NCBI GenBank assembly: GCA_020746875.1
Contig: JAGTJL010000002.1
Coordinates: 1,922,001 to 1,986,000, forward strand
Reading direction: 5' to 3'
From: Rhexocercosporidium sp. MPI-PUGE-AT-0058
Lineage: Eukaryota > Ascomycota > Leotiomycetes > Helotiales
DNA length: 64,000 nt
Of this stretch, positions 32,951-45,200 are shown one piece after another. Below the pieces are notes generated by a model, which made no database searches, was not told the DNA's origin, and was given only the letters and a program-made list of their open reading frames with translations. Within the stretch, counting starts at the first letter, position 1. Every line of letters starts with the position of its first letter. The position numbers and the translations under genes are program-made.

Positions 32951-35426
32951 ATGGCTACTCTCAAGAATGCCCTGCCTGGACATCTGAAGTCCGCTCTCGG
33001 TGCTTCCAGCGGGGAGGCTGAGTTTGCCAAAAAGCATCATGGCAAGACTCAATCGCATATGGTGAGTGGTGTTTTCTTTGATTAGCACAAGCACAATAGC
33101 AGATTCACTTCGGCCTTGGAGAGGGCTGCAGAGACCAGACTTGGTCCAAAGGTGAACTCTTGAGAACTCGCTGGAGCTTGGAAGGTCTCGCCCGTCTAGC
33201 CAGTACCTCTACCTCAACCTCGAATATTATACAACCTCGAGCACACGGGAATCTTCTTCAATCAATGACGCCGCCATGGAGAGAATCGTTCCCCACCCAA
33301 AGCTCGCTTTGGAGAAATGGAATACTGGGCACAAACACTGCTTGTACCTTCCAGGTATCTGCATCCACTCCTGTCCTGCATTTCCTGGCAGCAACAAGGA
33401 CCTTCACTACCAACCCAGAGATTTCGCAGAGGGCACATATGTTCTGCCTCTGCCATACCTCGACGAGTGGGAGATCCACCCAGCATTTCGGCCGTCCAGG
33501 TCTGCGACTCTCCCAGCACGTCTAGGACGCTGTGCACTAGCTTCTATTCCTGTGGAAGCTTGGGAGAATCCTGCTTTTGCAAAGAATTTCATGCTTGCAG
33601 CATTGGGACAACCTCAGCCTGATCTGCCTCTCCTATCCGTTCCCAAGATGTCGTCTTCCCCACGGCCCAACTCTGCAGCTCCCGGGTCCCTCCCACCTCC
33701 AATTCCTGCCAAGTCTCCCCTCCGACAACTTCGTGCTCTTGGATATCCTCCTCCTGAAGAACTGAAGCCTGCCGAAAAAACTGCTCCTCTCGTTGTTCCT
33801 GAAGAACCAACTCTTGAGTTTATAGCAATGCTAATCAATGGAGATCAGGCCTTTGAGAATACTTCAACCTCGGTGGCTGCGAGCCAAATGCGAAATGCCC
33901 TCAACAACCTCGCAGACACTGTCACTGATCCTACAGAGAAGAAGGTACGTTTTGATCCCACATTTTTTGCTCTGTACTTGTCTAACCTTTTTTTTTTTTT
34001 TTTTAACAGCTCTTCGAGACCGAGATGGACAACTTCTTTGCGCTTTTCCGAAGATATCTGAACGACAAGGCGAAGGGAAACACACTGTAAGACGTCGATC
34101 TAGGTAATTAGAATGCAATAGCTAACGATGGTTAGGGACTGGGACCGTATTGCACCACCTGCCGAAAACCAAGTTGTTGACTACAATGAGCTCGCAAACT
34201 CCGACTCCGTCAGCTTCTTGAGCAAGCTTGCAGTTCTCAAGCTGAACGGTGGTCTTGGAACCTCTATGGGCTGTGTGGGTCCAAAGTCTGTTATCGAAGT
34301 CCGTGATGGCATGTCCTTCCTCGATCTCTCGGTCCGACAAATTGAATACCTAAACCGAACTTACGACGTCAATGTCCCCTTCGTTCTCATGAACTCGTTC
34401 AACACCGACGATGATACCCAGAACATTATCAAGAAATACGAAGGACACAACATTGACATCATGACCTTCAACCAATCCCGATACCCCAGAATCTTGAAGG
34501 ATTCCCTCCTCCCCGCACCAAAGTCCTTCAACTCGCCAATTTCCGATTGGTACCCACCTGGACACGGAGATGTTTTCGAGTCTCTATACAATTCCGGTAT
34601 CCTTGACAAGCTTATCGAGCGTGGTGTTGAGATTCTCTTCCTCTCCAACGTTGACAATTTGGGTGCTGTTGTGGATCTTAGAATCTTGCAACACATGGTC
34701 AAGACCGACGCTGAATACATTATGGAGTTGACCGACAAGACCAAGGCCGATGTTAAGGGTGGAACCATCATCGATTACGAGGGATCTGTCCGCCTTCTTG
34801 AAATTGCTCAAGTTCCCAAGGAGCACACCAACGAATTCAAGTCCATCAAGAAATTCAAGTACTTCAACACCAACAACATCTGGTTGAACTTGAAGGCCGT
34901 CAAGCGAATTGTCGAGAATAACGAGCTTGAGATGGAGATTATCCCAAACAACAAGTCCATCCCAGCCGACAAGAAGGGTGAGTCTGATGTCTCGATTGTC
35001 CAACTCGAGACTGCCGTCGGAGCTGCTATTCGTCACTTTAAGAACGCACATGGTGTCAATGTTCCCCGCAGACGTTTCTTGCCAGTCAAGACCTGCTCTG
35101 ATCTTATGCTCGTCAAGTCGGATCTGTACTCGTTGAAGCACGGCCAACTCCAAATCGACCCCAACCGATTCGGCCCAGCTCCTCTCATCAAGCTCGGCAA
35201 CGACTTCAAGAAGGTCTCCGACTTCCAAAAGCGCATTGGCAGCATCCCGAAGATTATCGAGCTTGATCACTTGACCATCACTGGAGCTGTCAACCTCGGC
35301 CGCGGCGTCACTCTCAAGGGTACTGTCATCATTGTAGCAACAGAAGGCAGCACCATCGACATCCCTCCCGGATCCATCCTCGAGAACGTCGTTGTTCAAG
35401 GTTCATTGAGACTTTTGGAGCATTAG
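32951..35426 (+). CDS. UGP1: UTP-glucose-1-phosphate uridylyltransferase
   Basis: Four exons (32951-33061, 33849-33944, 34010-34086, 34136-35426) give 524 residues. The enzyme makes UDP-glucose for glucan, glycogen, trehalose and glycosylation. The nucleotide-binding loop reads [17 protein letters not shown]; other marks are [36 protein letters not shown] and the C-terminal left-handed helix [13 protein letters not shown]. The start [16 protein letters not shown] is chosen because the CT-rich leader precedes it and its length fits the family. The first intron is 787 bp, far longer than the others, and contains a long open frame (listed separately). The second intron ends in 17 T and AACAG. 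The end of exon 3 reads GNT and an L codon split by the third intron. Confidence 0.95.
33165..33848 (+). other. Open frame within the first UGP1 intron, in frame with exon 2
   Basis: From the codon after the TGA at 33153 to the splice acceptor at 33848 there are 231 codons without a stop, and they continue in frame into UGP1 exon 2. The first ATG in the frame is at 33276 (191 codons). Reading it as an exon from a TTGAG acceptor at 33164 is phase-compatible with exon 1. The predicted peptide contains [34 protein letters not shown] and a Pro-rich part ([12 protein letters not shown]). I recognise no domain. It could be an alternative exon, an internal promoter product, or an old gene fragment. 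Confidence 0.5.
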
Positions 35427-35991
35427 ACTGGTGTTTCTTGTATGTTGATGGACGGATTTGCTTTACTGTCGTCGGTATTTCATGGCATGGGACCCGGCCG
35501 GGTCATTTGAGCACTTTTGCGGAACGCTGGTTTACCTACAAATAGGTGGTATTATGCGGTCCGTTTCTATAGAGCATTCTGAAGCCTGCATTTCGTGTAT
35601 TAGTCTGCTTTAATGGACCCTTCATCTTTCACAAAAAGAAAGAGATCCTGCAATTCACCCTGATTCAAATCGACGAGTGAGAAAAGTGTAAGGCATGTGT
35701 ATGTGGTTCTGGTCATTTGTCTGCATTCCGAAAGTTCTATTTTAAGCTCCACGTGATTTTTATGCACCTCCTCGAATCGATATCCTTGGCTCACAGCCGA
35801 CAATGGAATGGGTTGAACCTGCATCTCCAACTTCGTGTAAAATTATATCACCCAACTATCTGTATATAGCACCTTTACATCTCATCTAATATCCTACCCA
35901 AGATACCACCTCTCCCAGAACCCGCAAACTACGGAAGCCAATCAGACGCATCTATCACCTGATCGCCCGTTAGGATTAGGGAACCAACCAG
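35427..35991. other. Intergenic, nothing recognised
   Basis: UGP1 3' region and the leader of the PSI protein gene. No repeat or RNA gene seen. Confidence 0.5.
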
Positions 35992-36683
35992 ATGCCCCTC
36001 AGCTCCGGATTGGTGGATGGAAGGAGGAGGCTGAAGCTTGATAGAAGGGCGGAGATGGAGAGGAGGGGTGGTGGTGGTGGTAATGATACCTTTGAGGAGT
36101 GGCTGAGGATATGTTGGAGGAAGCAGGAATGTGGTTCTTGTTTGGGGACGGGGGAGGTGGTGTGTAGTTGGTGCCCATCTGTATGTATTCCCCTGCTCTC
36201 TCCCGTTCCGTATATTTGATCGAAACCGACACACTTGATACGGAGAAGTGTCTGGTATGTATGGCACGGTCTGAACCTTTCACTGAACAAAACTCGGGAC
36301 AGTCAGGAACATGTATACCAAATCCCTCGCACCCCGCTCTCTTCGCCCCATTCTCCAACCCAGATATATGTCCCCTCTGGTCGGAGAGGTGGGAACTCCG
36401 GACCAGTGTATTAGGATGCCATGTCTCGACTATTACTTTTCTGACGTGTGTTGTGAGTGTGCTGGTGTCGTTGGCGGTGGTGGGCTTGGTGGTTGGTGCG
36501 TTCTTCTTTGGGAGGTGGGTAAGAGGTGCTTGGGCGAGGAGGGGGACGGCGAGGGGGGAGGAGTGGTGGCGCTTTTGGAGAGGGTGGAGTGAGTGGAGGC
36601 TTAGGTTGGTGGATATCGTGAGGAGGAGTAGGGGGGAGGAGGACTTGGAGGATGAGCAGAGACCGTTGTTGGATGCTGAGTAG
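35992..36683 (+). CDS. PSI (plexin-repeat-like) single-pass membrane protein
   Basis: Exon 1 (35992-36180) and exon 2 (36303-36683) join phase 0 across a GTATGT intron to give 189 residues. The joined protein has a Cys-rich module: WLRICWRKQECGSCL, VVCSWCPS then SGTCIPN, and DICPLWSERWELRTS. This is the compact PSI pattern of a fungal family, followed by one membrane helix (TFLTCVVSVLVSLAVVGLVV) and a basic, Trp/Arg-rich cytosolic tail ending in an acidic stretch (EEDLEDEQRPLLDAE). No signal peptide is seen, so orientation is set by the helix. Function is unknown. The start could be the later ATG at 36055. Confidence 0.72.
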
Positions 36684-36992
36684 AGGTACTGTGATGGGGA
36701 TCGTAGATGATTGTTTGCTTGCAGTTATTGTTGGCGCATTGCTGGCGTTCTGGGATATCGCACGGTGCTTATTGTTTATAAGCTCTCCTCAGTTCGTCGT
36801 ACGATATGTGTTGTAGCTCTCGAAGGGACTTCGCAATCTGATCTGGACGATACACTGGATTCGCACATTTCGGATTATCCCAATAGAGCGACGCAAAGAT
36901 GGTTAGTGCACTAGGAGGAGGAAGCCAGTCGAAGTAAATTCCAGTATCAAATAATGTATAGCAATTGTTTCTCGTGTGCACTCTCACATCAT

Positions 36993-37286
36993 TCAACCAG
37001 AGCTCACAGGTGGAATGATACCGACCTCGTCGCCCTCTTTGATCGTGAAGTCACTCACGGCATCCCCATCTTCTGGGACATCGACATATTCCAGATTGAC
37101 CGTCACGAGACAGCTCTCGAGCACCTTACTCTTCATGCCATTGTATCTCTCTTCAAGCGCCTCGAAGAGTTTCGCAATTGGAAGAGGCGCTGGCAGATGT
37201 TCGGAGTCTTTCGCGGTATAGGAACCGGCGGATGCGAAATAGAGGATCTTGAAATGCCCTGCTGGCACCTTCGCAGATGTCGACAT
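36993..37286 (-). CDS. cnxG: Molybdopterin synthase small subunit (MoaD/MOCS2A family)
   Basis: A 97-residue ubiquitin-fold protein. It begins MSTSAKVPAGHFKILYFASA and ends EGDEVGIIPPVSSG. MoaD proteins carry sulfur as a C-terminal thiocarboxylate on Gly-Gly and pass it to the pterin in complex with MoaE, making molybdopterin. The family core is clear: LFEALEERY and VTVNLEYVDVPEDG near the middle, then the GDEV(G)IIPPVS closing strand. The last two residues are Ser-Gly rather than Gly-Gly. The codons CCT GTG AGC also resemble a splice donor (GTGAGC), but I found no downstream exon that restores Gly-Gly. No intron is needed. Confidence 0.85.
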   Translation of the reverse strand: MSTSAKVPAGHFKILYFASAGSYTAKDSEHLPAPLPIAKLFEALEERYNGMKSKVLESCLVTVNLEYVDVPEDGDAVSDFTIKEGDEVGIIPPVSSG

Positions 37287-37709
37287 GGCGGATCAAGCAC
37301 CGCTGAGACTAATGGCTTCGATTTGTTAGCTTCTACTGCTACCCAAAGTGTGCAATTGTAGTTTGGAAATGTTGAGGTAAGAGTCAGAGATCTTGGTGAT
37401 ATTGACCACATATCGAGACCAGTAAACTGGCTGATTCAGGTAATACATGCTATTTTTGTTCATCATACTATAAAGGGGGGGTTCCAGAGTGTAGAGAGAC
37501 TGTAACATACCTGTGGAAGGGTGGGCGCAATTTGGTTGTGATTAAAGAGAAGTGGATGTCATATCCAGAAATCGAAAATCTGAGTCGGTGTAGAGGGCAC
37601 GGACCAAGTGAAGTCATGACTGTCGCGTCGCCCCTGGATGGATATTTTTTGGGGGCAGCGATTGCAGAGGATAGGACTGCAACTTCAGCCTTACAATTCC
37701 TTCTCAATT
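37287..37709. other. Divergent spacer between the MoaD and RNase genes
   Basis: It holds the promoters of two genes leaving in opposite directions. No coding feature seen. Confidence 0.45.
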
Positions 37710-40700
37710 ATGCTGCGGTCTTTTCAAAGACAAAAGCAAGTTGCTCAACCGTTCGTATGTTTTCATTGTCTGGCGAGAAACCACCATAATTCATCCAGCA
37801 ATACTTCTCGACGACCCCGGTCGAGATCTCAAAGTAAAGCTCCAGAAAATGGAAGGTCTAGAGAGATTCGAAGGCAGCTGCATGCTGGCCGTGTGGTAGG
37901 TTTAATAAACGAACAAGTGTGGATATTTATTTACTAACAGAAGTCACAGGCTCGCTCATCAATAGAAGCCCAGACAGTAGGCTCTTTGCCACAAGAGCCA
38001 CCACCACCACTTTCAACCTCCAGACCCAGCATTCGCCAACGTCTGCGACAATGGGAGATGGAAAATGCTGTGTCTTACGAGAACCCCGGTTTTGTTATAG
38101 ACAAGGCTACACACGGGAACGTCAGCAACGAAGTCCTTCAAGTAAGCTACAATGACTTCAGTGGAGAAGATGTAGAGCCGAAGAGTGAGGTGGAGGAGCA
38201 CATTGGTCTGGACTTCGAGAGGTTCGATATGGTCGATGTTGGTGATTCGCGCAGCTTCTTGTTGCCTGGAGATCTTGTTGAGCTCACGTAAGTTGACCAT
38301 TTGGAATTGGGCTATGCATTTACTGACTTTACAAGCTCCACGGGCAATCGACGACAGGAGCTGGGTATCTACGTCCGAGAACTAGATCCTCAGGCCCAGT
38401 TCTATACCATGTCCGGTCGCTGGATACACCGATCTACGAAGAACATAACTTTCTTCGTCCCTGGCTTCGTAGATGGTCAGGAGCTAGATGAGATACGACC
38501 ATTCCTGCCTGAGGAAGCAGTAGACATGTCTATGGAAGGCAAATTACAAAGCTTCAATGAATCTGTTCCTGTCGGCATCGGGCAGCCGCTCATACGGAAG
38601 ATGCTTGAGTTCTGGAATAAGGCCGACTCTACCTACCAGAGAGCTGCAACGGACCTGGATGGTGCACATAGAGCTGTGGCGGATATCTTTCATTACAAAT
38701 ATGCTACCTTGGAAGAGATTGCTGGCAAGGTTTTGCCAAAGGGAACTCCCAAAAACGAAGATGGCAAGCACGAGTGGCCAGCTCTGTACGCGGTCCATCG
38801 TGCGTTACTCAAAGATGATATCGGCTTTACTCCAGCATCTCTCACTGCCATGAGGTCAAACCCACGATATGAGATTAATGGATTTAGTGAAGTGGATTGC
38901 ATACGTCGGGTTGTTGGATGGGTTCGCAAGTATACAGACACTCTACTTGGACAGGCTGTTGTATCGCGAGCACCATCTCCTGGATATACCCAGTTCATGG
39001 ACTTCATAAAGACAGCTCGGCGCCTCATTGATCTCAGTCGAGCTAACCGTGAATATACCACACATGGCACAATTGGCCCTTCGCTGATAACCTTGGAGCC
39101 GGGTCAGAACTTTAGGCAAGGAACTTCCAGAGAGACTTTCAGTACCTCAGACACATTCTTCATCCGATTTCTAGAGTCGTGGTCATGCTTGCGAAGCTTC
39201 GGACCGCATTCTGGATTGCACGGAATCGGATCCACCATTTTGCGAATGATCGATCGGTATCACGACGGACCATTGAATACCACAACTGCGTGGACATGCT
39301 TGAAGGAGCTTGGAGCATTACCCCCATGGGAGATTGGTTCGACATTTGATCTTAGACTCCCCTATGTGGGTAGACAAGATGCAATTATGCGTCGTCTGCA
39401 CCCAAGCGCGAACTCGAGCGGAGGTGTCGTAAAAGACAAATTGGCTGCCATACGGCAGAAATGGGGCAAGGCGACCATCTATTGTGTTGATGATGCCGTA
39501 GCTCACGAGATTGATGATGGGTTTTCGTTGGAAGCCACTGATGTGCCGGGTGTTTATTGGGTCCATGTTCATATAGCAGATCCTGCAGCTCACCTCGACC
39601 CAAGGGGGTTGATAAGTGAATTTGCTGAAAGGGTGACCGAAACGATATACTTGCCCGACAGAGTCGTCCCCATGTTACCGCCAACATATACGCAAGCGCA
39701 TTACAGTCTTGGTCCTGGGCGACCTTGCTTGACATTCAGCACCAAGACGAATATGCAAGGAGAAATGCTCGACAGTAGGATCACGGCCGGCATTGTTGAA
39801 AACGTGAAATACCTCACAAAAGAAACTTTCAACGAAGTAACTACAGGATCCAATCCCGTAGAATACGACTTCTATGTCGTAGGAAGTCAGAAGGCTGAAC
39901 CTCCTATGACCCGGCCATTGCTCAACAGTACTCAGTTTTCCGAAAAAGAAAAGGAAGACCTGAGAATTCTCCAATCCCTTGGGGAGGCTCGAAGAGAAAA
40001 ATTGCAAGCACGAGGCGGTGTTTTCGCCGGACAACCTGCTCCGACGATATCGATGTCGTTCAATGGGTTTCCGTGGACCAAACCGAAAAACTTCACCGAT
40101 AGCATGCAGTATTTTGGCGATCCAACAATAAGTGTTGGCATAGAAAAGCAGGTCGCGGGGCGTTTGCTAAAGTTTCAAGAGGTGGATACTGTAGGAAATC
40201 TCATGATTATGACAGGCGAGACGGCTGCAAGATGGTGTTGTGAGCGTAATATTCCGATACCATACCGGATTACTCCCCGCAACCCAGACAAGCAGGACCC
40301 CAGCGAATACTTCCAGCGAGTTGTGGTGCCTGCACAAGGCCAACCAGGAGGGGTCTCGGCGGAGACGATGCGCAATTACTTCGCCCTCATCGGTAAAGTC
40401 CAACCTTCATCAATTCCTGGGCCTCACGTAGCCCTCGGCGTGGACATGTTTGCAAAGGTCACCAGTCCACTTCGTAGATTTGGTGATCTTATCGCCCACT
40501 GGCAGATTGAAGCTGCATTATTGCAAGAAAACAAGACTGGCGAGTCACTTGCCGGCAAGTCGAATGTTGACTTTCTTCCCTTTACTCGAGCTCAACTAGA
40601 TGATATCTTGCCACAAATGGCAAGTCGCGAGAGACTAATTGCGACGCAATCACGAAGAGCAGAGCGAATGGTGCAGCTACAATTCGTTCTCCGAGCTTGG

Positions 40701-41006
40701 AAATTTGGCGAAGCAAAGCTTCCCAATACTTTGGAGTTTACTGTGCGAAGTATAAACCCAGATACGAACGCAATTGGAGGGCTAGTCAATTCATTGCTTC
40801 TTGGCGGACAGATGTCACCTCCGCCTGAGATTAACATTGCAGACATCAATGTAGGGGATAGATTCGAGGTGGAGATTAGCGATATCGATGTTTCGCAAAG
40901 CAAGTTATTCTTCAAGTGTATTCGGCAGATAGAGTCGGAGTCAGAGCTAGCAGCCAAGGAACGGGTACTCCAGGAAACATCCTATCCATCAACTCTGGAA
41001 GATTAA
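37710..41006 (+). CDS. Mitochondrial RNase II-family exoribonuclease (Dss1/CYT-4 type)
   Basis: Three exons (37710-37895, 37950-38287, 38336-41006) give 1064 residues. The N-terminus MLRSFQRQKQVAQPF is Arg-rich and lacks acid residues, a mitochondrial presequence. After a long N-terminal region, the RNB catalytic core begins near residue 575: KATIYCVDDAVAHEIDDGF carries the metal-binding Asp residues, followed by YWVHVHIADPAAHLD, TETIYLPDRVVPMLP and the late motif FAKVTSPLRRFGDLIAHWQ. The S1-like end is KLFFKCIRQIE. The family degrades and processes mitochondrial RNA; Neurospora CYT-4 acts in intron turnover and 5'/3' processing, and yeast DSS1 pairs with the SUV3 helicase. The presequence exon would be missed without splicing. 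Confidence 0.92.
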
Positions 41007-41228
41007 CCAAGTTGTATGTAAAAATGTGTATAAAATGTACATTATTTTCCTCTCTGCCAGGACTGGAATGGGTGGTGGGATAAACATTAATTCAGTGTTT
41101 TGTGGCAAACCTTTTTTGGACGGTATTTATCTGCATATGACTTACCTGGACATTCCTTAAACTTCTCAATATATTATCACCGTAGTAAAGTCATCAACGT
41201 AACTACGCAGAATCTGTCAATCCCCAAG

Positions 41229-41876
41229 ATGCGTATCTCTACTACTTCTTTCTCGGTAGTTGCTATCCTCACCAGCGCCGGCGCAGCTCAAGACGGTGGT
41301 GTTGAGACAATCAACACCATAGTTCCAATCGAGGACAACCTGCCCTCCAGTACGCCCCTAGTCGACCCTCCGACAGCCACTTTAACACCCCCTTCCATCG
41401 ATCCCGTCATCGATCCCCTCCCAACATCCGCAACGATGGATTCAGAAAACTCCTCTCTGTTGTTCCAGAAATCACCACTTTGCCAACTCCACCTCAACTG
41501 ATGGCAACAACTAAGAAACCTGCAGAAGCAAAGACAGCTGCAGCTACAACAAGTACCACAGAGCCTGCTGCACAAAGCTCATTGGTTATGCCGCCACCAG
41601 AAAGCACCAAGACGCTGTTCAGTACCACTATTATCACGGAAAAACCGGCCGCTGAACCGGAAACCTCTAAGGCTTCAACACAACGCTCCACTGAGCCGAG
41701 TCAGTCTGTTGTACCATACGTGACAGGCGATGCGAATTCCCTTAGAGACTCAGTATGTTATCTCCTGCAAACAGTCTAATCTATCCGGCCCATGAGCTGA
41801 CAGTCTGATTTTGCAGATTCGGTGTACGGCCTTAGCGTTAATGGGCGTTCTCGGCGTGTTTGTGTTTGCTTGGTAA
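41229..41876 (+). CDS. Secreted GPI-anchored Ser/Thr-rich small protein
   Basis: Three exons (41229-41349, 41469-41752, 41817-41876) give 154 residues. The start MRISTTSFSVVAILTSAGAA is a signal peptide ending near an Ala-Ala-Gln site. The middle is Thr/Ser/Pro-rich (TTSTTEPAAQSS) and is expected to be heavily O-glycosylated. Exon 3 supplies IRCTALALMGVLGVFVFAW, a hydrophobic tail after GDANSLRDS, as needed for GPI attachment. The first intron has a weak GTACGC donor but a very strong acceptor with a long pyrimidine tract, CTCCTCTCTGTTGTTCCAG. Without splicing the frame ends early. Role: cell wall or surface protein of unknown function. Confidence 0.75.
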
Positions 41877-42219
41877 GTAAGAGCTGTGTGAAAAAGGTCG
41901 AGTGTCGCATTAGTGTTGCCATTTCTGTACTTGTTAGACTTGGTTTTCTTTAAAGATAGATTTCGTGTCTATCTTCTGTTAGTCTGTTCTAAAACTCGGA
42001 GCTATTATGGCGTTCATGATGATGGGATTTTACTCAGGGACAAGCGGGTGTTCACATAATTGAAAGGAGAATTTCCGTGTACTTCATTCGGTCAGTTGGG
42101 GATATTCTATTATTTAGATCGCTTGCAATAAAAAGTGCCATTAGTTTCCACAACTTTTCATCATATATGTACGCCTCTTAACGCCCGCAATACCGACCCT
42201 ATTATCACCGACAGCCCAG
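41877..42219. other. Convergent intergenic region
   Basis: Short 3' spacer between the GPI protein gene (+) and the transporter gene (-). AT-rich, otherwise empty. Confidence 0.5.
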
Positions 42220-45200
42220 TCAGTCAACTCTCTTCTTGCCATCAGCTCCGTTTCCTAAAAAGCTTGAACTACCAGAAGGATTTCCCACGGAGTAGCTAAA
42301 ATCTAACTCTCCAACCAACTCTCTCACCAAATCAACAATCCTTTCTACGCTTCCAACAACACACCTCTGTGCTACCTCAATGACTGCAATAGCGCGAAAT
42401 CCCGGTTCATTCAGATTCCTCAAATCAAGAACGGTGCCCCCGTCTCCCGTTAGCTCGTCTGAAATACGAAACCCTGTCGGGACTTGCAGAAATGGCGGAA
42501 GAGCGTGGCCGTTTGTAAGAGAGGCAGAGAGGAGAGCAAGAAGCGTTGTTACTTTATGTGATTCGTGGTCGCTGGAGCCGCGGTGAGAAGCAAATTGTGC
42601 AAGCCATGGGGACTTGGCACGGGCGCCTGGGAAGGATTCGGATGCATAGGCGATGATTGTAAGATAATTTGTTACGCTAATGCATGCCATTTTTAGTTAA
42701 AGTCCTTATTAAATTCCGGTGGAATTGAGAATTGTGGGCACTTACTTCTGAACTTCCTCGACCAAAGCTGTGTAGATTTTGGTAGGAAAGTCGCCTCCAA
42801 CTTTGGGCTCCCAAGGCACAAAACCGAGATTTTGCCTCATGGAGTTCAACAACACGATTTCCTTCTCCAAGAATTTTCTCATCAACTTTTCGAGTCTCCT
42901 GCAGGGACTTGATGCCAGACTCGCATCACCACCTTCGTCGCTGAGTCTCAAGTCAACCATTGCAGTGACCGAGCTAAGGTATTTAGCGAGCATAAACAAA
43001 GAGCCGCCAAGATCTCGACGGAGAACGGAGGCTTCCGTGATTGGAACAGGGAAAATTGTCCAAATGTACGCTACAATAACGCCAGCTCCGACAGTGAGGA
43101 GTCTGTAAGGTGCTAGTTTGTAGGTTGGGTAGTAGGGCTATTTAACAGATTAGCGCTGCTTCATCTTGTAGTCACACAATGCAGTGGCGTCGTTGGATTT
43201 GATTCCAAATCACAGAGCCTGGGGATCTGTGGCTTGAGATGTCAAGAAATGAAAGGGTGATTCTTACCTGGCCAGTTGCTGTAGCTACTTCAAGTCCAAT
43301 AACCCGCACTTGCAACTCATATCCTACTCACTTGTTAGTCAATGTCACTAGAGTTAAGCCTAAACTATAATTGAAGGGGCTTACCGATAATGAGAACGTG
43401 AGCAAGACAACCAGCGACGATTGGAATCAAGAATCTTGGAAACTTCGCCACGAAGTAGAAATAAAACATCAAGAAAAAAGGAAACAGAACAATGACCCCC
43501 GCCGTCTTTTGGTTGACAACGTACCAGTTGATATAAGCTCCAATCATCCCTGTGAACGTCACTACCAAATTGCCAGCCAGTATGAATACAGCACTGCCAC
43601 TGCTTGGGTTCATTCCGATAGCAATCATGATCAAGCACCACACTACTCGCTGTCTGACGAAAAACCTGTGGGTCTGTCTGACATAGCACATGACTGCAAT
43701 ACTCATCACGGCAATGGTGACTCTCACGCCAAACCTCACCGCATCAGAGCCTAGAAATCTTGGTATTACTCTGATATAATTCCCCATGACCTGCCAGCGA
43801 GTCTTAGGGGGGAGATGCTCGGGATCCCTGGGCGCTTGGAATGAGTCTCCGAGATACACTGGTTCGGCGCCAGCAGAATGGTCGACGTTCGCCGTAGGGT
43901 CCGTATCCTCGCCATTGATGAGCCCTCTGACCCATTTGACGAGAGTCTTGAGTTTAGGTACAATTACACGCTTTTTGTCGAATGTTCCGTCAGAAGACTT
44001 CGTTTCTGCAAACCAGACCAGTTTTAGAATAGCCATAGAAACGGAGTACAGTAGGTATTCCATATACAGAATCACATGCAATCTTTTAGAAGCTAAAACC
44101 TCACGAGCTGAGACTTCTGGGCTCAACCCTTTCGGTTTGGCTTCCGTTGGTAAGCTTGTGAAATGTTTTGTCGTCGTTTGAAAAACGGAGGTGAGTCCTT
44201 TTTCCTCGGCCCAGAGACGCAAGTCTGTTGATCTTTGCTCTCGAAATCCTTCAATCTTCTGCTGCAAGAAGTCACCAAAACCAGGCTGTCCTGGTCGAGG
44301 ATCGGCTGGTCCTTTCTCGACATCTTCGGGTTTTGCTGGTGGAGTCGGCATAAACCCGAGGGAGATCAGAATGTGTAGGATACTTTCGTCGAGGACTTGG
44401 ATTATATGATCGAAGGAGCCGTGCATTGTATCGATCATCTCAAACCACTCCTTCCTCTCGTCCTGGGAAGTACCTTGAATATCTGTTCTGGGGGATGGAC
44501 TTGGCAAGTTGCTTTCCTGGCCCATTCTTTCCGCAATATCACCGATCGTTGATAGACCAGATATAGGAATCATAATATCTCGAAGGAATTGATAGATCTG
44601 GTGGATGTCTTTTCCCGTGAGGTTCCCATATGCTGTCTCCCGCTTTGCAAAGATCACGTCCTCTCGTAGTTTCGCTCCTTGCAAGAGAATACCAGCCGAT
44701 GCTGTCTTCAACGCAGTAAGCTTTTTATCAAAAGAGGCTCGTTGATCTAATTGAATTCTCTCCTCGTCTGCTGTGTCAGCGATGGAATGGTCGGTTCGTC
44801 TCGGATCGCACATCTTCGATTGTTCCAAAGCTCGTACGAAAGCTAGCTGCGTCTTTAGCAGACCTCGACAACTCTGCAGAAAGCCAATGACTCCGCCGAA
44901 GAAGACTTTTCTAGAAGAAACAGGAATGATGAGTAAAGCAACGCCAGTGGAGATAGCTTGGCCGGTGAGAAAGGCATAGAGAAGTTCTTTCGTAAATCTT
45001 CTGGCGTGCTCGACAGTCGCTTGTTGCGGCCCATACGTGAAACCAACCAGGGTGAAAACAGTATAATCTAGGTACCAAAGTTAGTGCTTATCAGATAGTA
45101 TAAATTTTTGAGCGATAAAATTTGTCTCTAGAAGGTCTTGAGACATTGGTAGTGAATGCTTAGGAACTCCTTAACACGTACGTATGGCGGGTATCTTGAG

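Noticed and set aside
34584..35399. 271-codon minus-strand frame opposite UGP1
   Set aside because: Antisense shadow of the codon-biased UGP1 exon 4.
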